This document shows positions 8,742 through 17,091 of a stretch of 64,000 nucleotides of DNA, piece by piece. Numbering within the stretch: position 1 is the first letter of the stretch; each line of letters begins with the position of its first letter. Under the pieces are notes generated by a model. That model was given only the letters and a program-made list of their open reading frames with translations. It was not told the DNA's origin and searched no databases. Position numbers and translations under genes: made by a program. The DNA lies in the NCBI GenBank assembly GCA_964457755.1, contig CAYWGC010000005.1:44693-108692 (forward strand). The letters are read 5' to 3'. The stretch is from Tharpella sp964457755. GTDB lineage: Bacteria; Desulfobacterota; Anaeroferrophillalia; Anaeroferrophillales; Tharpellaceae.

Positions 8742-9279
8742 TGTTTTCATGGTTATAACCTTCTTGCTCGTCGAGGAAATCACCGTAGAGGCTTTTGCTG
8801 CACTCGGGGCAGATACTGTGGGTGATTTGCGCATTGACATGTTCGATCAGATAATGATCAATCTGATTCCAGGAACCCTTGTCGTCACGAACCTTCTTGC
8901 AGACCGCACAGACCGGCAACAGGCCTTCGAGAACCTTTATATTCTTTAAAGATTTTTCGAGCTCATGGTTGGCTGAGACTAAACCTTGCTCTTTATCCTT
9001 AAGCAGACAATAGGTCTGGTAACGCTGGCAGAGAACCCGTCCGAGAATCAATGAAAGAATGAGCAGGATAAAACCGGAGCCCCCTCCCATGAAAAGAAAA
9101 TTACGCTGTAAAACCGTAACCCCGGCCGCTAACTTTCCCCCGAAAGAGATTTCCAGAAGAGCTTTTTGTTGAATATGGAAGGAAAACCATAACATACCGA
9201 CAGTTGCAGTCATGGTAACGATGAAAATCAAGGTGCTGCTGAGTGTAAAAATAGGCAATGATTTATCGTTACTTGTCAT
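8737..9279 (-). CDS. Two-TM membrane protein with a sensor-associated Cys4 tail
   Basis: 180 residues. Two hydrophobic spans (about 10-34 and 62-83) enclose a short extracytoplasmic loop. A coiled-coil linker (95-118) follows, then the tail VCAVCKKVRDDKGSWNQI ... SICPECSKSLY (C124, C127, C157, C160). This tail is commonly found at the end of PAS/GAF sensor kinases and response regulators in Desulfobacterota and may bind a metal. Here the protein has no kinase, HAMP, PAS or cyclase domain, so it looks like a bare membrane-anchored version of the module. It could be a stand-alone signalling adaptor or the remnant of a larger receptor. Function unknown. It has its own promoter region before the start and shares the 8712-8741 terminator. 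Confidence 0.7.
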   Translation of the reverse strand: MTSNDKSLPIFTLSSTLIFIVTMTATVGMLWFSFHIQQKALLEISFGGKLAAGVTVLQRNFLFMGGGSGFILLILSLILGRVLCQRYQTYCLLKDKEQGLVSANHELEKSLKNIKVLEGLLPVCAVCKKVRDDKGSWNQIDHYLIEHVNAQITHSICPECSKSLYGDFLDEQEGYNHENS

Positions 9280-9400
9280 GGTAACCCTTATGTCGTAGAC
9301 TGTAAAGGTAGACGAGGAGACTGTCCGAGAGAGATTCGCTCCTTACAGGATGTTGTCAGCACTGTCAATGGACGTTTTTAAAACAAGTGTTTACCACGTA

Positions 9401-9445
9401 AAAAAGGCAGATTTCCGTTTTTAAAACGAAAATCTGCCTTTTTTT
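9401..9445 (-). terminator. Rho-independent terminator of hcp
   Basis: AAAAAGGCAGATTT and AAATCTGCCTTTTT form a long stem, with further CGTTTT/AAAACG pairing inside, ending in T-runs on both strands. It lies 30 bp downstream of the hcp stop and can stop transcription from either side. Confidence 0.85.
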
Positions 9446-9474
9446 GTAATGGATATAGGTTGATTATTTGTTAA

Positions 9475-11139
9475 CTATTCACCTTTCATCATCGCGGCGA
9501 TGTCACCTTCAACGGTATCGATCGCTTTGATATTGAAGTTTTCTATCAAGACGTTAAGAACTGTCGGTGAGACGAACGCCGGCAGAGTTGGTCCTAAGCG
9601 GATGCCTTTGACGCCGAGAAAGAGGAGTGCTAAGAGAACGGCAACCGCTTTCTGCTCATACCAGGCGATATCGTAGGATATCGGCAGGTCGTTTATATCA
9701 TCAAGGCCGAAGACCTCTTTAAGTTTGAGGGCAATAACTACCAGCGAGTAGGAGTCGTTACACTGTCCGGCGTCCAGAACGCGGGGGATACCGCCAATAT
9801 CACCAAGGTTGAGTTTGTTATAACGATATTTGGCACAACCAGCGGTCAAAATGACTGCATCTTTCGGCAGGTTTTCAGCAACGTCAGTAAAGTAACTTCT
9901 CGATTTCTGGCGTCCGTCACAACCGGCCATAACGACAAAGCGTTTGATGGCTCCAGATTTAACTGCATCAACTACCTTGTCGGCCAGAGCCAGAACCTGG
10001 TTGTGAGCCAAACCGCCAATAATCTTACCGGTTTCAATCTCGGTCGGAGCAGCACATTTTTTGGCCCGTTCAATAATAGCTGAAAAATCTTTGACTCCAC
10101 CCTTCTCTCTATCCGCAATATGGTTTGCGCCGACATAGCCGACGACACCGGTGGTAAAGAGACGATCAAGATAGGTGTTTTCTTTTTTTAAAGGAACCAG
10201 GCAGTTGGTGGTCAACAGGATGGGGCCGTTAAATGATTGAAATTCTTTATTCTGGTGCCACCAGGAGCCGCCATAGTTTCCGACTAAATGGTCATATTTC
10301 TTAAAAGCCGGATAGCTGTTACAAGGCAGCATCTCGCCGTGAGTGTAAACATCAACGCCGGTGCCTTCAGTCTGTTTAAGCAACTCTTCCATATCTTTGA
10401 GGTCGTGACCACTGATCAGAATGCCGGGATTATTGCGGACGCCGAGATTAACCTCGGTGATTTCCGGGTTGCCGTAGGTTGAGGTATTGGCTTTATCAAG
10501 CAGGGCCATAGTTGTAACGGATGTTTCACCGGTTTTCATAACCAGGCCAACCATTTCATCAACAGAAAGATCTTTGGTGGTTGAATCGAGGGCTTCCATA
10601 ATAAAAGCGTAAATTGCATCATCTTCAAAACCTAAGACAGCGGCGTGATCAGCGTAAGCGGCAACCCCTTTGAGACCGATAATCAAAAGCTCGCGCAGAG
10701 AGCGGACATCTTCATTTTCAGTGGCCAGGACGCCGACACTTTTAGCTTTTTCGGCAAACTCGGCTGTATCATCGGAAAACCAGGTCGCGGCATCAGGCAG
10801 AGCTCCGGCAAATTCCTGTCCATTTTTAGCTTTGTAGGCGGAGAGAAATTTGTCTCGCAACTGATTGCGGCGTTGCAGAGCATCTTTAATGAAAGTACAC
10901 AAGCTGTCATTATCCCAGTTGGTATTAGTGATAGTGGCAAAGAGGGCTTTGGAGGTAAACAGTGCCGTTTCATTGTCCTGGATGTCGAAATCTTTGAGTT
11001 TTACCCCATAAACAGCGATTCCTTTGAGAACATGAATTAAAAGATCCTGGAGGTTGGCGGTCTCTTCCGGTTTGCCGCAGACACCTCTAATCGTACAGCC
11101 TTGATTTTTAGCAGTCTCTTGGCATTGAAAACAGAACAT
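9475..11139 (-). CDS. hcp: Hydroxylamine reductase / hybrid cluster protein
   Basis: 554 residues, the usual length for the strict-anaerobe class. The N-terminal cysteines C3-x2-C6-x8-C15-x5-C21 ligate the cubane cluster. The hybrid Fe-S-O cluster ligands are all visible in SGHDLKDMEE, THGEMLPCN, TTNCLVPLK, MAGCDGRQKS, TAGCAKYRY and DAGQCNDSYS, with the conserved Glu and Lys in WYEQKAVAVLLAL. Hcp reduces hydroxylamine in vitro; in vivo it is thought to act on NO as a nitrosative-stress enzyme in the cytoplasm. No hcr reductase gene is adjacent, as is usual for anaerobes. A symmetrical FNR/CRP-type site lies ~94 bp upstream, so control by an HcpR-like regulator is likely. The gene is monocistronic with a strong terminator. 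Confidence 0.97.
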   Translation of the reverse strand: MFCFQCQETAKNQGCTIRGVCGKPEETANLQDLLIHVLKGIAVYGVKLKDFDIQDNETALFTSKALFATITNTNWDNDSLCTFIKDALQRRNQLRDKFLSAYKAKNGQEFAGALPDAATWFSDDTAEFAEKAKSVGVLATENEDVRSLRELLIIGLKGVAAYADHAAVLGFEDDAIYAFIMEALDSTTKDLSVDEMVGLVMKTGETSVTTMALLDKANTSTYGNPEITEVNLGVRNNPGILISGHDLKDMEELLKQTEGTGVDVYTHGEMLPCNSYPAFKKYDHLVGNYGGSWWHQNKEFQSFNGPILLTTNCLVPLKKENTYLDRLFTTGVVGYVGANHIADREKGGVKDFSAIIERAKKCAAPTEIETGKIIGGLAHNQVLALADKVVDAVKSGAIKRFVVMAGCDGRQKSRSYFTDVAENLPKDAVILTAGCAKYRYNKLNLGDIGGIPRVLDAGQCNDSYSLVVIALKLKEVFGLDDINDLPISYDIAWYEQKAVAVLLALLFLGVKGIRLGPTLPAFVSPTVLNVLIENFNIKAIDTVEGDIAAMMKGE

Positions 11140-11232
11140 AGTTGATCTCCTCTTTTAAGATTAAAATTTTAAGTTTAATATTTAAACTTGATTATCTTAA
11201 TCTCTATTTACAGAGTAATGTACCCTTAATCT

Positions 11233-11246
11233 TTGACCTAAGTCAA
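11233..11246. promoter_or_regulatory. FNR/CRP-family palindrome upstream of hcp
   Basis: TTGAC-CTAA-GTCAA is a perfect 5-bp inverted repeat with a 4-bp spacer, the geometry of FNR/CRP-family operators. It lies between the end of trmL and the start of hcp, about 94 bp upstream of the hcp start codon. HcpR-type regulators (CRP/FNR family) control hcp in many anaerobes, so HcpR is the natural candidate; no regulator gene is in this window. Confidence 0.55.
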
Positions 11247-11258
11247 GAGAAGGTTTTT

Positions 11259-11768
11259 TTAGAATATTTTTAACTGTTGCAGGAAATGGTAGGCGACGAT
11301 GCCGACGGTGGTCGAGAGGTTAAGGCTGCGCACCTTGCCCCACATGGGCACCGTGCAGGCCGGATAGCGGTCAAGCAGTGATTCGGGCAAGCCTCGGGTT
11401 TCGGGGCCGAAGATGAGGCCGAAACCGGGTTCGATCCCGGTTACCTTATTATAGTTCATCTCAGCTTTGGCGCTCAAGGCAAGAATTGGAAGCGGGGCGG
11501 GATTAAGCTTTTTCCAGAAGTCAGAAAAGGCCAAAAAATTTTCGTGTTCGGTAACATCAACCTCGGACCAGTAGTCAAGGCCCGCTCTTTTAAGGTTGCG
11601 GTCATCGGTTTTGAAACCTAAAGGATGGATCAGATGCAGAGGCAGTTCAGCGGCGGCGCAAAGTCTGGCAATATTGCCGGTATTAGCCGGGATCTCGGGT
11701 TCAAAAAGGATAATCTGTAAGGCCGGATTGCGCACTTTTTTCGCAGATCTGCTGATCGATTCGCTCAT
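11259..11768 (-). CDS. trmL: tRNA (cytidine/uridine-34 2'-O)-methyltransferase
   Basis: 169 residues of a compact SPOUT-fold methyltransferase with no extra RNA-binding domain, as in TrmL. The SAM-binding trefoil knot motifs are present: NTGNIARLCAA (~30-40), LIFGPETRGLPESLL (~115-130) and SLNLSTTVGIVAYH near the C terminus. TrmL methylates the wobble ribose of tRNA-Leu isoacceptors in the cytoplasm. The start codon overlaps the stop of the upstream ABC-F gene by 1 bp (TAATG), so the two are translationally coupled. Confidence 0.93.
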   Translation of the reverse strand: MSESISRSAKKVRNPALQIILFEPEIPANTGNIARLCAAAELPLHLIHPLGFKTDDRNLKRAGLDYWSEVDVTEHENFLAFSDFWKKLNPAPLPILALSAKAEMNYNKVTGIEPGFGLIFGPETRGLPESLLDRYPACTVPMWGKVRSLNLSTTVGIVAYHFLQQLKIF

Positions 11769-13792
11769 TATAACTCAAACTCTTTCTGCAGGGCTTCGAT
11801 CTCCTGGTTGAGCTTTTCCCATTTGCAATAGGCCCAGGCCAGTTTTTCTTCACACTCTTTTTTTTCAGCCGCCTGCTTTTTTATTATTTCAGGAGAAGTT
11901 TTCGAATAGTAATCAGGCTGAGAAAAGAGTTGATTGAAATTCTCGTTATCTTTCTCAAGCTCTTCACAGAGGGCTTCGGCTGCAGCCCCCTCTTTTTTTA
12001 AAGGACGCAAGCGGTTATTGAGCTTCTTGCGCTGACCTTTGTCTTCGATCTGACGAGTGTCAACCGCTCGTTTTTTGACAGCGGACTTGCTTTTTCCCTG
12101 ATCATTCTTTGCAACTTTTTTCTTTTCTTCCTTCGCTTTCTCCCCATCTGTTTTGCGCATCCGGGTAGGGCCGGATTGCGGCGTGACGGGAGCCGCTCCG
12201 CTTAGATGATCGTGACCCAGGTGCTCAAGATATTCGGCGTAGGTACCGGGGTAGAGGTCAAAGCCATCACTTTTTAATTCCAGTACGCGAGTGGCCAGGC
12301 GATTAACCAGATAGCGGTTATGGCTGACAAAGATAATGGTTCCTTCAAACTTAGTTAAGGCATCGATAAAGGTTTCGATCGATTCCAGATCAAGATGGTT
12401 GGTCGGTTCATCAAGCACCAGGACATTGCCTTTTTTCAAGACCAGTTTGGCGATAATCAGGCGGGCGGCCTCACCACCAGAGAGCGCCGCCGTAGATTTA
12501 TGAACATCATCACCGGAAAAGAGGAGGTTGCCGAGTTGACCTCTGATTGTGCCGATACTCTCACCCGGACCATAACTATAAAGGAATTCATAAGGTGAAG
12601 AGTTTTTCGGAATCAGTTCTCGGTGATCCTGGGAAAAATATTCCGGATGGGTTTCATAGCCCCAGCTGGCACTGCCCTGATCGGCATCCAGCTCATTCAT
12701 GATAATTTTCAAAAGAGTTGATTTGCCGATGCCGTTGGGGCCAATGACTGCCAGGCGATCACCTTTGTTGAGTGTAAAAGAGACCTCGTGCAGAACTTTT
12801 TTAGTGCCGTAGGCTTTGCTGATCGATTTTGCTTCAAGTACGGTTTTGCCGGAGGGGCGGCAGATAGGAAAAGTGATGCGTGGATGAGCCCGGGAGGAGT
12901 AGAGCGGTTTGACGATATCTTTCTCCATCCGAGTTATCTGTTTCATCTTGCTTTGCGCCTGCCGGGCTTTGCTGGCTTTACCTTTAAAACGGGTAACAAA
13001 GGTCTGGAGTTCATCCATCCTTTTTTCCGCTTTGTCCGAATCCTGACGGCGCTGCAGATCTTCAAGTTCGCGGGCTTTTAGATAGTAATCATAATTGCCG
13101 GGATAGATCTTGATAGTTTCATAATCGATATCAACGATATGGCTTGAAACCCGGTTGATGAAATCACGATCATGGGAGACTACAATCAGGGTTCCTTTGT
13201 AATCGACCAGATAGTCCTCGATCCAGCGCACCGACATGATATCGAGATGATTGGTGGGCTCATCAAGGAGCAGGACTTCGGGCTTGCTGAAAAGACACTG
13301 GGCCAGTAAAACCCTGAGTTTATAACCGCCGGAGAGAACCTGCATCGGTTGGTTGTGATAAATTGTCGCAATACCTAAGCCCTCAAGCATTTGAGAAATC
13401 TGGCTCTCGGCTTGATAGCCGTCATAATGTTGAATGATCTCCTCAATCTCGATTATACGTTCAGCACAGGGTTCCGGCTCCGCCAGAATTTTCTCTTTCT
13501 CGGCAAAAGCCAGGGAAAGATCTTTTTGTCCCTGCATGACGACATCGACTAAAAGATCATCCTCAAAAGCGAAATGATCCTGATTTAAGGTGCCGACCCG
13601 CATTTTTGCCGGGAGGCTTACAGTACCGCTGTCGTAACTTTCATGACCGCAGAGGATCCTTAAGAAAGTTGATTTTCCAGCCCCGTTGGGGCCGACAACG
13701 CCATAGCGATTGCCGGGATCAAACTGGAGGCTGACATCGGTAAAAAGGTTCTGGCCGCCAAAGCTTTTACTGAGATTGGTTACGGTTATCAT
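11768..13792 (-). CDS. ABC-F family ribosome-associated ATPase
   Basis: 674 residues with two ABC cassettes and no membrane domain. Cassette 1: Walker A GPNGAGKST (~35-43), signature LSGGYKLR and Walker B LLLDEPTNHLD. A charged inter-domain linker (about 240-300) is the P-site-tRNA interacting motif region. Cassette 2: Walker A GPNGIGKST, signature LSGGEAARL, Walker B LVLDEPTNHLD. The C-terminal ~120 residues are a lysine/glutamate-rich region ending in a predicted coiled coil, as in the Uup/YheS/YdiF branches. ABC-F proteins act on stalled or initiating ribosomes; some give antibiotic resistance, but nothing here points to that. First gene of the abcF-trmL pair. Confidence 0.93.
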   Translation of the reverse strand: MITVTNLSKSFGGQNLFTDVSLQFDPGNRYGVVGPNGAGKSTFLRILCGHESYDSGTVSLPAKMRVGTLNQDHFAFEDDLLVDVVMQGQKDLSLAFAEKEKILAEPEPCAERIIEIEEIIQHYDGYQAESQISQMLEGLGIATIYHNQPMQVLSGGYKLRVLLAQCLFSKPEVLLLDEPTNHLDIMSVRWIEDYLVDYKGTLIVVSHDRDFINRVSSHIVDIDYETIKIYPGNYDYYLKARELEDLQRRQDSDKAEKRMDELQTFVTRFKGKASKARQAQSKMKQITRMEKDIVKPLYSSRAHPRITFPICRPSGKTVLEAKSISKAYGTKKVLHEVSFTLNKGDRLAVIGPNGIGKSTLLKIIMNELDADQGSASWGYETHPEYFSQDHRELIPKNSSPYEFLYSYGPGESIGTIRGQLGNLLFSGDDVHKSTAALSGGEAARLIIAKLVLKKGNVLVLDEPTNHLDLESIETFIDALTKFEGTIIFVSHNRYLVNRLATRVLELKSDGFDLYPGTYAEYLEHLGHDHLSGAAPVTPQSGPTRMRKTDGEKAKEEKKKVAKNDQGKSKSAVKKRAVDTRQIEDKGQRKKLNNRLRPLKKEGAAAEALCEELEKDNENFNQLFSQPDYYSKTSPEIIKKQAAEKKECEEKLAWAYCKWEKLNQEIEALQKEFEL

Positions 13793-13846
13793 ATCGTTGT
13801 TAATTTTTGCCGTTTTTGTGGATGGTTATTTCGAAATATAAAATAA

Positions 13847-13890
13847 AAACACGAAACCGACGCAAAGAACTCTTTGTCGGTTTCGTGTTT
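13847..13890. terminator. Hairpin terminator after the aspartate aminotransferase gene
   Basis: AAACACGAAACCGA pairs exactly with TCGGTTTCGTGTTT, with an inner CAAAG/CTTTG stem. It lies between the aminotransferase stop and the ABC-F start, both on the minus strand; flanking A and T runs fit a rho-independent terminator. Confidence 0.8.
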
Positions 13891-13909
13891 AAGAAAGCCT
13901 TTTTACTAT

Positions 13910-15106
13910 CTATGAAAGTCCTTTAACAAATTCCGCCAAACGCTTGATACCTTTAACTATATTTTCCATTGATGTGGCATAAGAGAGACGCAGATAACCG
14001 GGAGCCCCAAAAGCCTCACCAGGAACAGCGGCGATCTTAGCCTCATCCAAAAGTAGATCGCACAAGGTTAAGGACGAATCTATTTTTTTCCCTTTACAGG
14101 TTTTTCCGAACAGTCCTTTAACGCTGGGGAATGTGTAGAAAGCTCCTTCAGGGTTAAAGCAGGAGACCCCGGGAATCTCGTTTAAAGCTTTGATAATGTA
14201 GGTGCGGCGTTTGCCAAAATCAACCAGCACATTGCGAACATAATCCTGGGGGCCGTTGTAAGCCTCGATTGCAGCCATCTGCGAAATCGAAGTCGGGTTG
14301 GAGGTGCTTTGGCTCTGAATCTTGGTCATCGCCGCAATCAAGGGGGCGGGCCCGGCCGTAAAGCCAATGCGCCAGCCGGTCATCGAATAGGATTTCGAGA
14401 CCCCGTTAAGGATGATACAGCGCTCTTTAACTGCGGGACTGATCTCGGCCGGACTACGCTGGACAAAACCGTCATATATAATATGTTCATAGATCTCGTC
14501 ACTGATCAGGAGAATATCATTCTTGACAACGACTTCAGCCAGGGCTTGCAGCTCTTCCCAGGAGTAGGCCGCACCGGTGGGGTTGGATGGTGAATTGATA
14601 ACTACAGCCCGGGTTTTTTTCGTAATTGCCGCCTGCAGACGTTCGGGTGAAAGTTTAAAACTTTCCTCTTCGCTGGTTTCCAGCACTATCGGTACACCGC
14701 CGGCCAGAGAGACCATCGGCGGATATGAGACCCAGTAGGGGGCCGGGATAATAACTTCATCCCCCGGATCGAGCAGAGCCTGAGCCAGATTGTAGAAGGA
14801 GTGTTTACCGCCGCAGGAGACAATTATTTCGTTCTCTTCATAATCAAGCTTGTTCTCCCGCTTCAGTTTGGCCGCAATCGCCTGTCTGAGCGGCGGAATT
14901 CCGGGAACTGCGGTATAATTGGTAAAACCATCCTGAATCGCCTTGATACCGGCCTCTTTAATGTTTTCCGGCGTATCAAAGTCAGGTTCTCCGGCACCGA
15001 AATTGACAACATCAACGCCGTCAGCCTGCAGGGCCTTGGCTTTGGCGGTAATCGCTAAAGTCGGGGAGGGTTTAATCTGTTGCACACGCGACGATAAAGT
15101 AAGCAT
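13910..15106 (-). CDS. aspC: Aspartate aminotransferase (class I, type Ib)
   Basis: 398 residues of a fold-type I PLP aminotransferase that interconverts aspartate/2-oxoglutarate and oxaloacetate/glutamate. Visible landmarks are GAGEPDFDTP (substrate-site loop, ~37-46), N175 in NSPSNPTGA, D203-x2-Y206 in ISDEIYEH, PLP lysine K238 in NGVSKSYSMTGWR, and the carboxylate-binding Arg near the end in YLRLSYATS. Length and motifs fit the prokaryotic Ib group, some of which also act on prephenate or aromatic acids, so the exact substrate is not certain. Single gene with its own terminator. Confidence 0.93.
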   Translation of the reverse strand: MLTLSSRVQQIKPSPTLAITAKAKALQADGVDVVNFGAGEPDFDTPENIKEAGIKAIQDGFTNYTAVPGIPPLRQAIAAKLKRENKLDYEENEIIVSCGGKHSFYNLAQALLDPGDEVIIPAPYWVSYPPMVSLAGGVPIVLETSEEESFKLSPERLQAAITKKTRAVVINSPSNPTGAAYSWEELQALAEVVVKNDILLISDEIYEHIIYDGFVQRSPAEISPAVKERCIILNGVSKSYSMTGWRIGFTAGPAPLIAAMTKIQSQSTSNPTSISQMAAIEAYNGPQDYVRNVLVDFGKRRTYIIKALNEIPGVSCFNPEGAFYTFPSVKGLFGKTCKGKKIDSSLTLCDLLLDEAKIAAVPGEAFGAPGYLRLSYATSMENIVKGIKRLAEFVKGLS

Positions 15107-15241
15107 ATTTTTTCTCCGGCAATCTCTTGTCAGTTAGTTTGCATTGATAAACGGTCAGAAACAAATTCTATTCGTTAAATATCATAGCTCAGGATCTACT
15201 GCAATATTAAAAAAACGAGTTGCTTTAATTGAATTTCCTTG

Positions 15242-15275
15242 TTGTCAAAATATTACGGTATGATATATTGTAATA
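15242..15275 (+). promoter_or_regulatory. Promoter and probable autoregulatory operator of the antitoxin gene
   Basis: TTGTCA (15242-15247) and TATATT (15264-15269) are spaced by 16 bp and each match the sigma-70 consensus at 5 of 6 positions. An inverted repeat TATTAC (15251-15256) / GTAATA (15270-15275) straddles the -10 box, where a ribbon-helix-helix antitoxin would repress its own operon. Confidence 0.5.
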
Positions 15276-15289
15276 CTAGGAGGTGGGTT

Positions 15290-15532
15290 ATGGCAACCGC
15301 AAAAATCGCTATTACAATGGAAGAGGACATTTTAACTCAACTCGATTTTCTCGTCAAATTCCGTGCTTACCCAAATCGCAGTAAGGCCATTCAGGATGCA
15401 GTTAAAGAGAAACTCAGTAAAATTGAAAAAAATCGTCTTGCAGCCGAATGCGCAAAATTAGATCCCGGATTTGAGCAGGCTATTGCTGACGAGGGACTTT
15501 TTTCGGAGATTGAAGAATGGCCGGAATATTAA
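15290..15532 (+). CDS. Ribbon-helix-helix antitoxin (MazE/PemI-like)
   Basis: 80 residues from the ATG at 15290, with AGGAGG at 15278-15283; the longer frame from 15239 would run through the promoter and is rejected. The N terminus KIAITMEEDILTQLDFLV is a DNA-binding beta-strand plus helix of the RHH fold, and RSKAIQDAVKEKL is the second helix. The acidic C terminus (FSEIEEWPEY) would wrap the toxin. Its last codons overlap the toxin reading frame by 16 bp, the usual arrangement. The antitoxin looks intact while the toxin is broken, leaving an orphan repressor. AT-rich like the following three genes. Confidence 0.85.
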   Translation: MATAKIAITMEEDILTQLDFLVKFRAYPNRSKAIQDAVKEKLSKIEKNRLAAECAKLDPGFEQAIADEGLFSEIEEWPEY

Positions 15533-15763
15533 GAGGGGATATTTATTGGGCAAATTTAAATCCATCAATTGGTCATGAGCAGGCGGGTCTTCGACTTGTT
15601 CTAATTCTTAGTCGAGATGTATTCAATAAACATTCGGGAACAGTTATCGCTGCTGCACTTACAAACCAACTTCAAAAAGCGGCTTGGTAAAAGAATAGGC
15701 AAAGTCTCAACTAAGGAGCTGGATTTGGTAATTGAAGGTCTTAATGAAATTATTAGAGACTAA
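15517..15763 (+). pseudogene. MazF/PemK-family toxin remnant with internal deletion
   Basis: Starting at the ATG 15517, GDIYWANLNPSIGHEQAG and LVLILSRDVFNKHSGTV are the N-terminal half of a PemK/MazF endoribonuclease. The frame then stops at 15688-15690 after TNQLQKAAW. From 15680 a different frame reads RLGKRIGKVSTKELDL and on to EIIRD-stop at 15761-15763, which is the family's C terminus. About 35-40 central residues normally lie between these pieces (including the catalytic-loop region and the ISQIRTLS-type segment), so a deletion whose length is not a multiple of three has removed them. The toxin should be inactive. Sequencing or assembly error cannot be excluded, but a missing middle is more than an indel. 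Confidence 0.85.
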
Positions 15764-15924
15764 CCTGTAAAGTGAATCTCAGGGTCTGTCCCTGTTTTAC
15801 ACTGTGTTTTACACTAAACTTTTTCAGATTGCTGCCTGGTAGACAGCTTGCTAAGAATGAAGTAGTAGCTATTAAGGTTCAATATACATCAAAAAAAACG
15901 AAACGAAGTCAGAAGGCATACATC

Positions 15925-16683
15925 ATGTCGGTTGTTAGAAAAAATTGGACACGACAACAATTATTGGTGGCATTTAATCTTTATTGCCAAATACCGTTTG
16001 GCAAACTACATTCACGTAATCCACAAATTATAAAATATGCTGAATGTATTGGCAGGTCATCTTCCGCTTTGGCTATGAAACTTAGCAATATAGCAAGTCT
16101 TGACCCGACGATTACTTCCACTGGTCGTAAAGGTTTAAAAGCAGCGTCTGCTGTAGATCGCAAAATGTGGAATGAAATGCAAGAAGATTGGGAGAACTTT
16201 ATTTTTGAATCAGAAAAAGCCATAGCAGAGATTATGAATGTAGATGAAAAAGATAAAACTTATGTACATGATGATTATATAGGAAAAAACAGAATAATCC
16301 AAACAACAGCAAGGGTGGGACAAGCTTTTTTTCGAAAAGCCGTACTTAGCGCTTATAACAATAGGTGTTGTATAACGGGTCTTTCTGAACCTAAGCTTTT
16401 AGTCGCAAGTCATATTATTCCATGGCGAGAAAATGAATCGAACAGATTAAACCCGCGAAATGGCTTATCACTTTCCATGTTGCACGATAAAGCATTTGAT
16501 CTTGGTATGATTACTATCGATGAAGATATGACCATTTGTGTATCAAAAAAAAATATTATCAATGATAGTTTCTTTAATGCTTCTATAAAAATTTATAATG
16601 GCAAACAAATTACCCTGCCTGAAAAATTTCAGCCGGATGAGCATTTTCTTGAATATCACCGTAGAAACATCTTTGAAACATAG
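15925..16683 (+). CDS. HNH endonuclease domain protein
   Basis: 252 residues from the ATG at 15925; the frame is open back to 15772, but that stretch looks non-coding and starts just after the toxin remnant. Residues ~145-190 form an HNH nuclease of the HNH_2 type: RCCITGL, ASHIIPW (H163), NPRNGLSLS (N179) and HDKAF (H187). The N-terminal half has a helical region with WTRQQLLVAFNLYCQIPFGKLH, seen in HNH proteins near restriction systems and likely for DNA or partner binding. Likely cuts DNA, as a stand-alone restriction-like or defence nuclease. The AT-rich composition and the position between a broken toxin and an unknown small gene suggest horizontal acquisition. No methyltransferase is nearby. 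Confidence 0.85.
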   Translation: MSVVRKNWTRQQLLVAFNLYCQIPFGKLHSRNPQIIKYAECIGRSSSALAMKLSNIASLDPTITSTGRKGLKAASAVDRKMWNEMQEDWENFIFESEKAIAEIMNVDEKDKTYVHDDYIGKNRIIQTTARVGQAFFRKAVLSAYNNRCCITGLSEPKLLVASHIIPWRENESNRLNPRNGLSLSMLHDKAFDLGMITIDEDMTICVSKKNIINDSFFNASIKIYNGKQITLPEKFQPDEHFLEYHRRNIFET

Positions 16684-16706
16684 CTAAATCTTGGGATCAA
16701 TAAATA

Positions 16707-17009
16707 ATGAATGCTAAGTTTGAATACCTGTATAGGGATGCTGGAAATTATAAAAAATGGGGAGATGTTGTTTTCAAAAATCGTGATAATGTTGATATCG
16801 ATTTGTTAGAGTCTATGCTAATAAGTGTTCTTATTGAAAATGAATTTTTCGAGGCAGATAAATCTGGTCTGCCAAAACTTTCATTTCAAGAACTGGATAA
16901 AGATCTTGACCACGATTGGTATGAGTATTCATCACTCAAAAAGACAACAGAGCAAGAAAATGATATACATAATCGAGACATTATTGAATTCATTAAATCG
17001 TTGAAGTAA
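16707..17009 (+). CDS. Small acidic protein downstream of the HNH nuclease
   Basis: 100 residues, 23 bp after the HNH stop and on the same strand. No name can be given. It is acidic and hydrophilic with KFEYLYRDAGNYKKWG at the start and LDHDWYEYSSL near residue 70, and no membrane segment or cysteine motif. The spacing suggests one transcript with the nuclease. It could be a partner or inhibitor of the nuclease, but nothing in the sequence proves it. Confidence 0.6.
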   Translation: MNAKFEYLYRDAGNYKKWGDVVFKNRDNVDIDLLESMLISVLIENEFFEADKSGLPKLSFQELDKDLDHDWYEYSSLKKTTEQENDIHNRDIIEFIKSLK

Positions 17010-17091
17010 ACCACATTTAGGGGTGTGTGTGATTTTGATCTTTAGGAACATTGTACTTTGTTCATAATATGGTTGAGGGACTTCGATTTAC

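Noticed and set aside
10645..11040. 131-codon plus-strand frame
   Set aside because: Antisense shadow of hcp, whose catalytic residues are all on the other strand.
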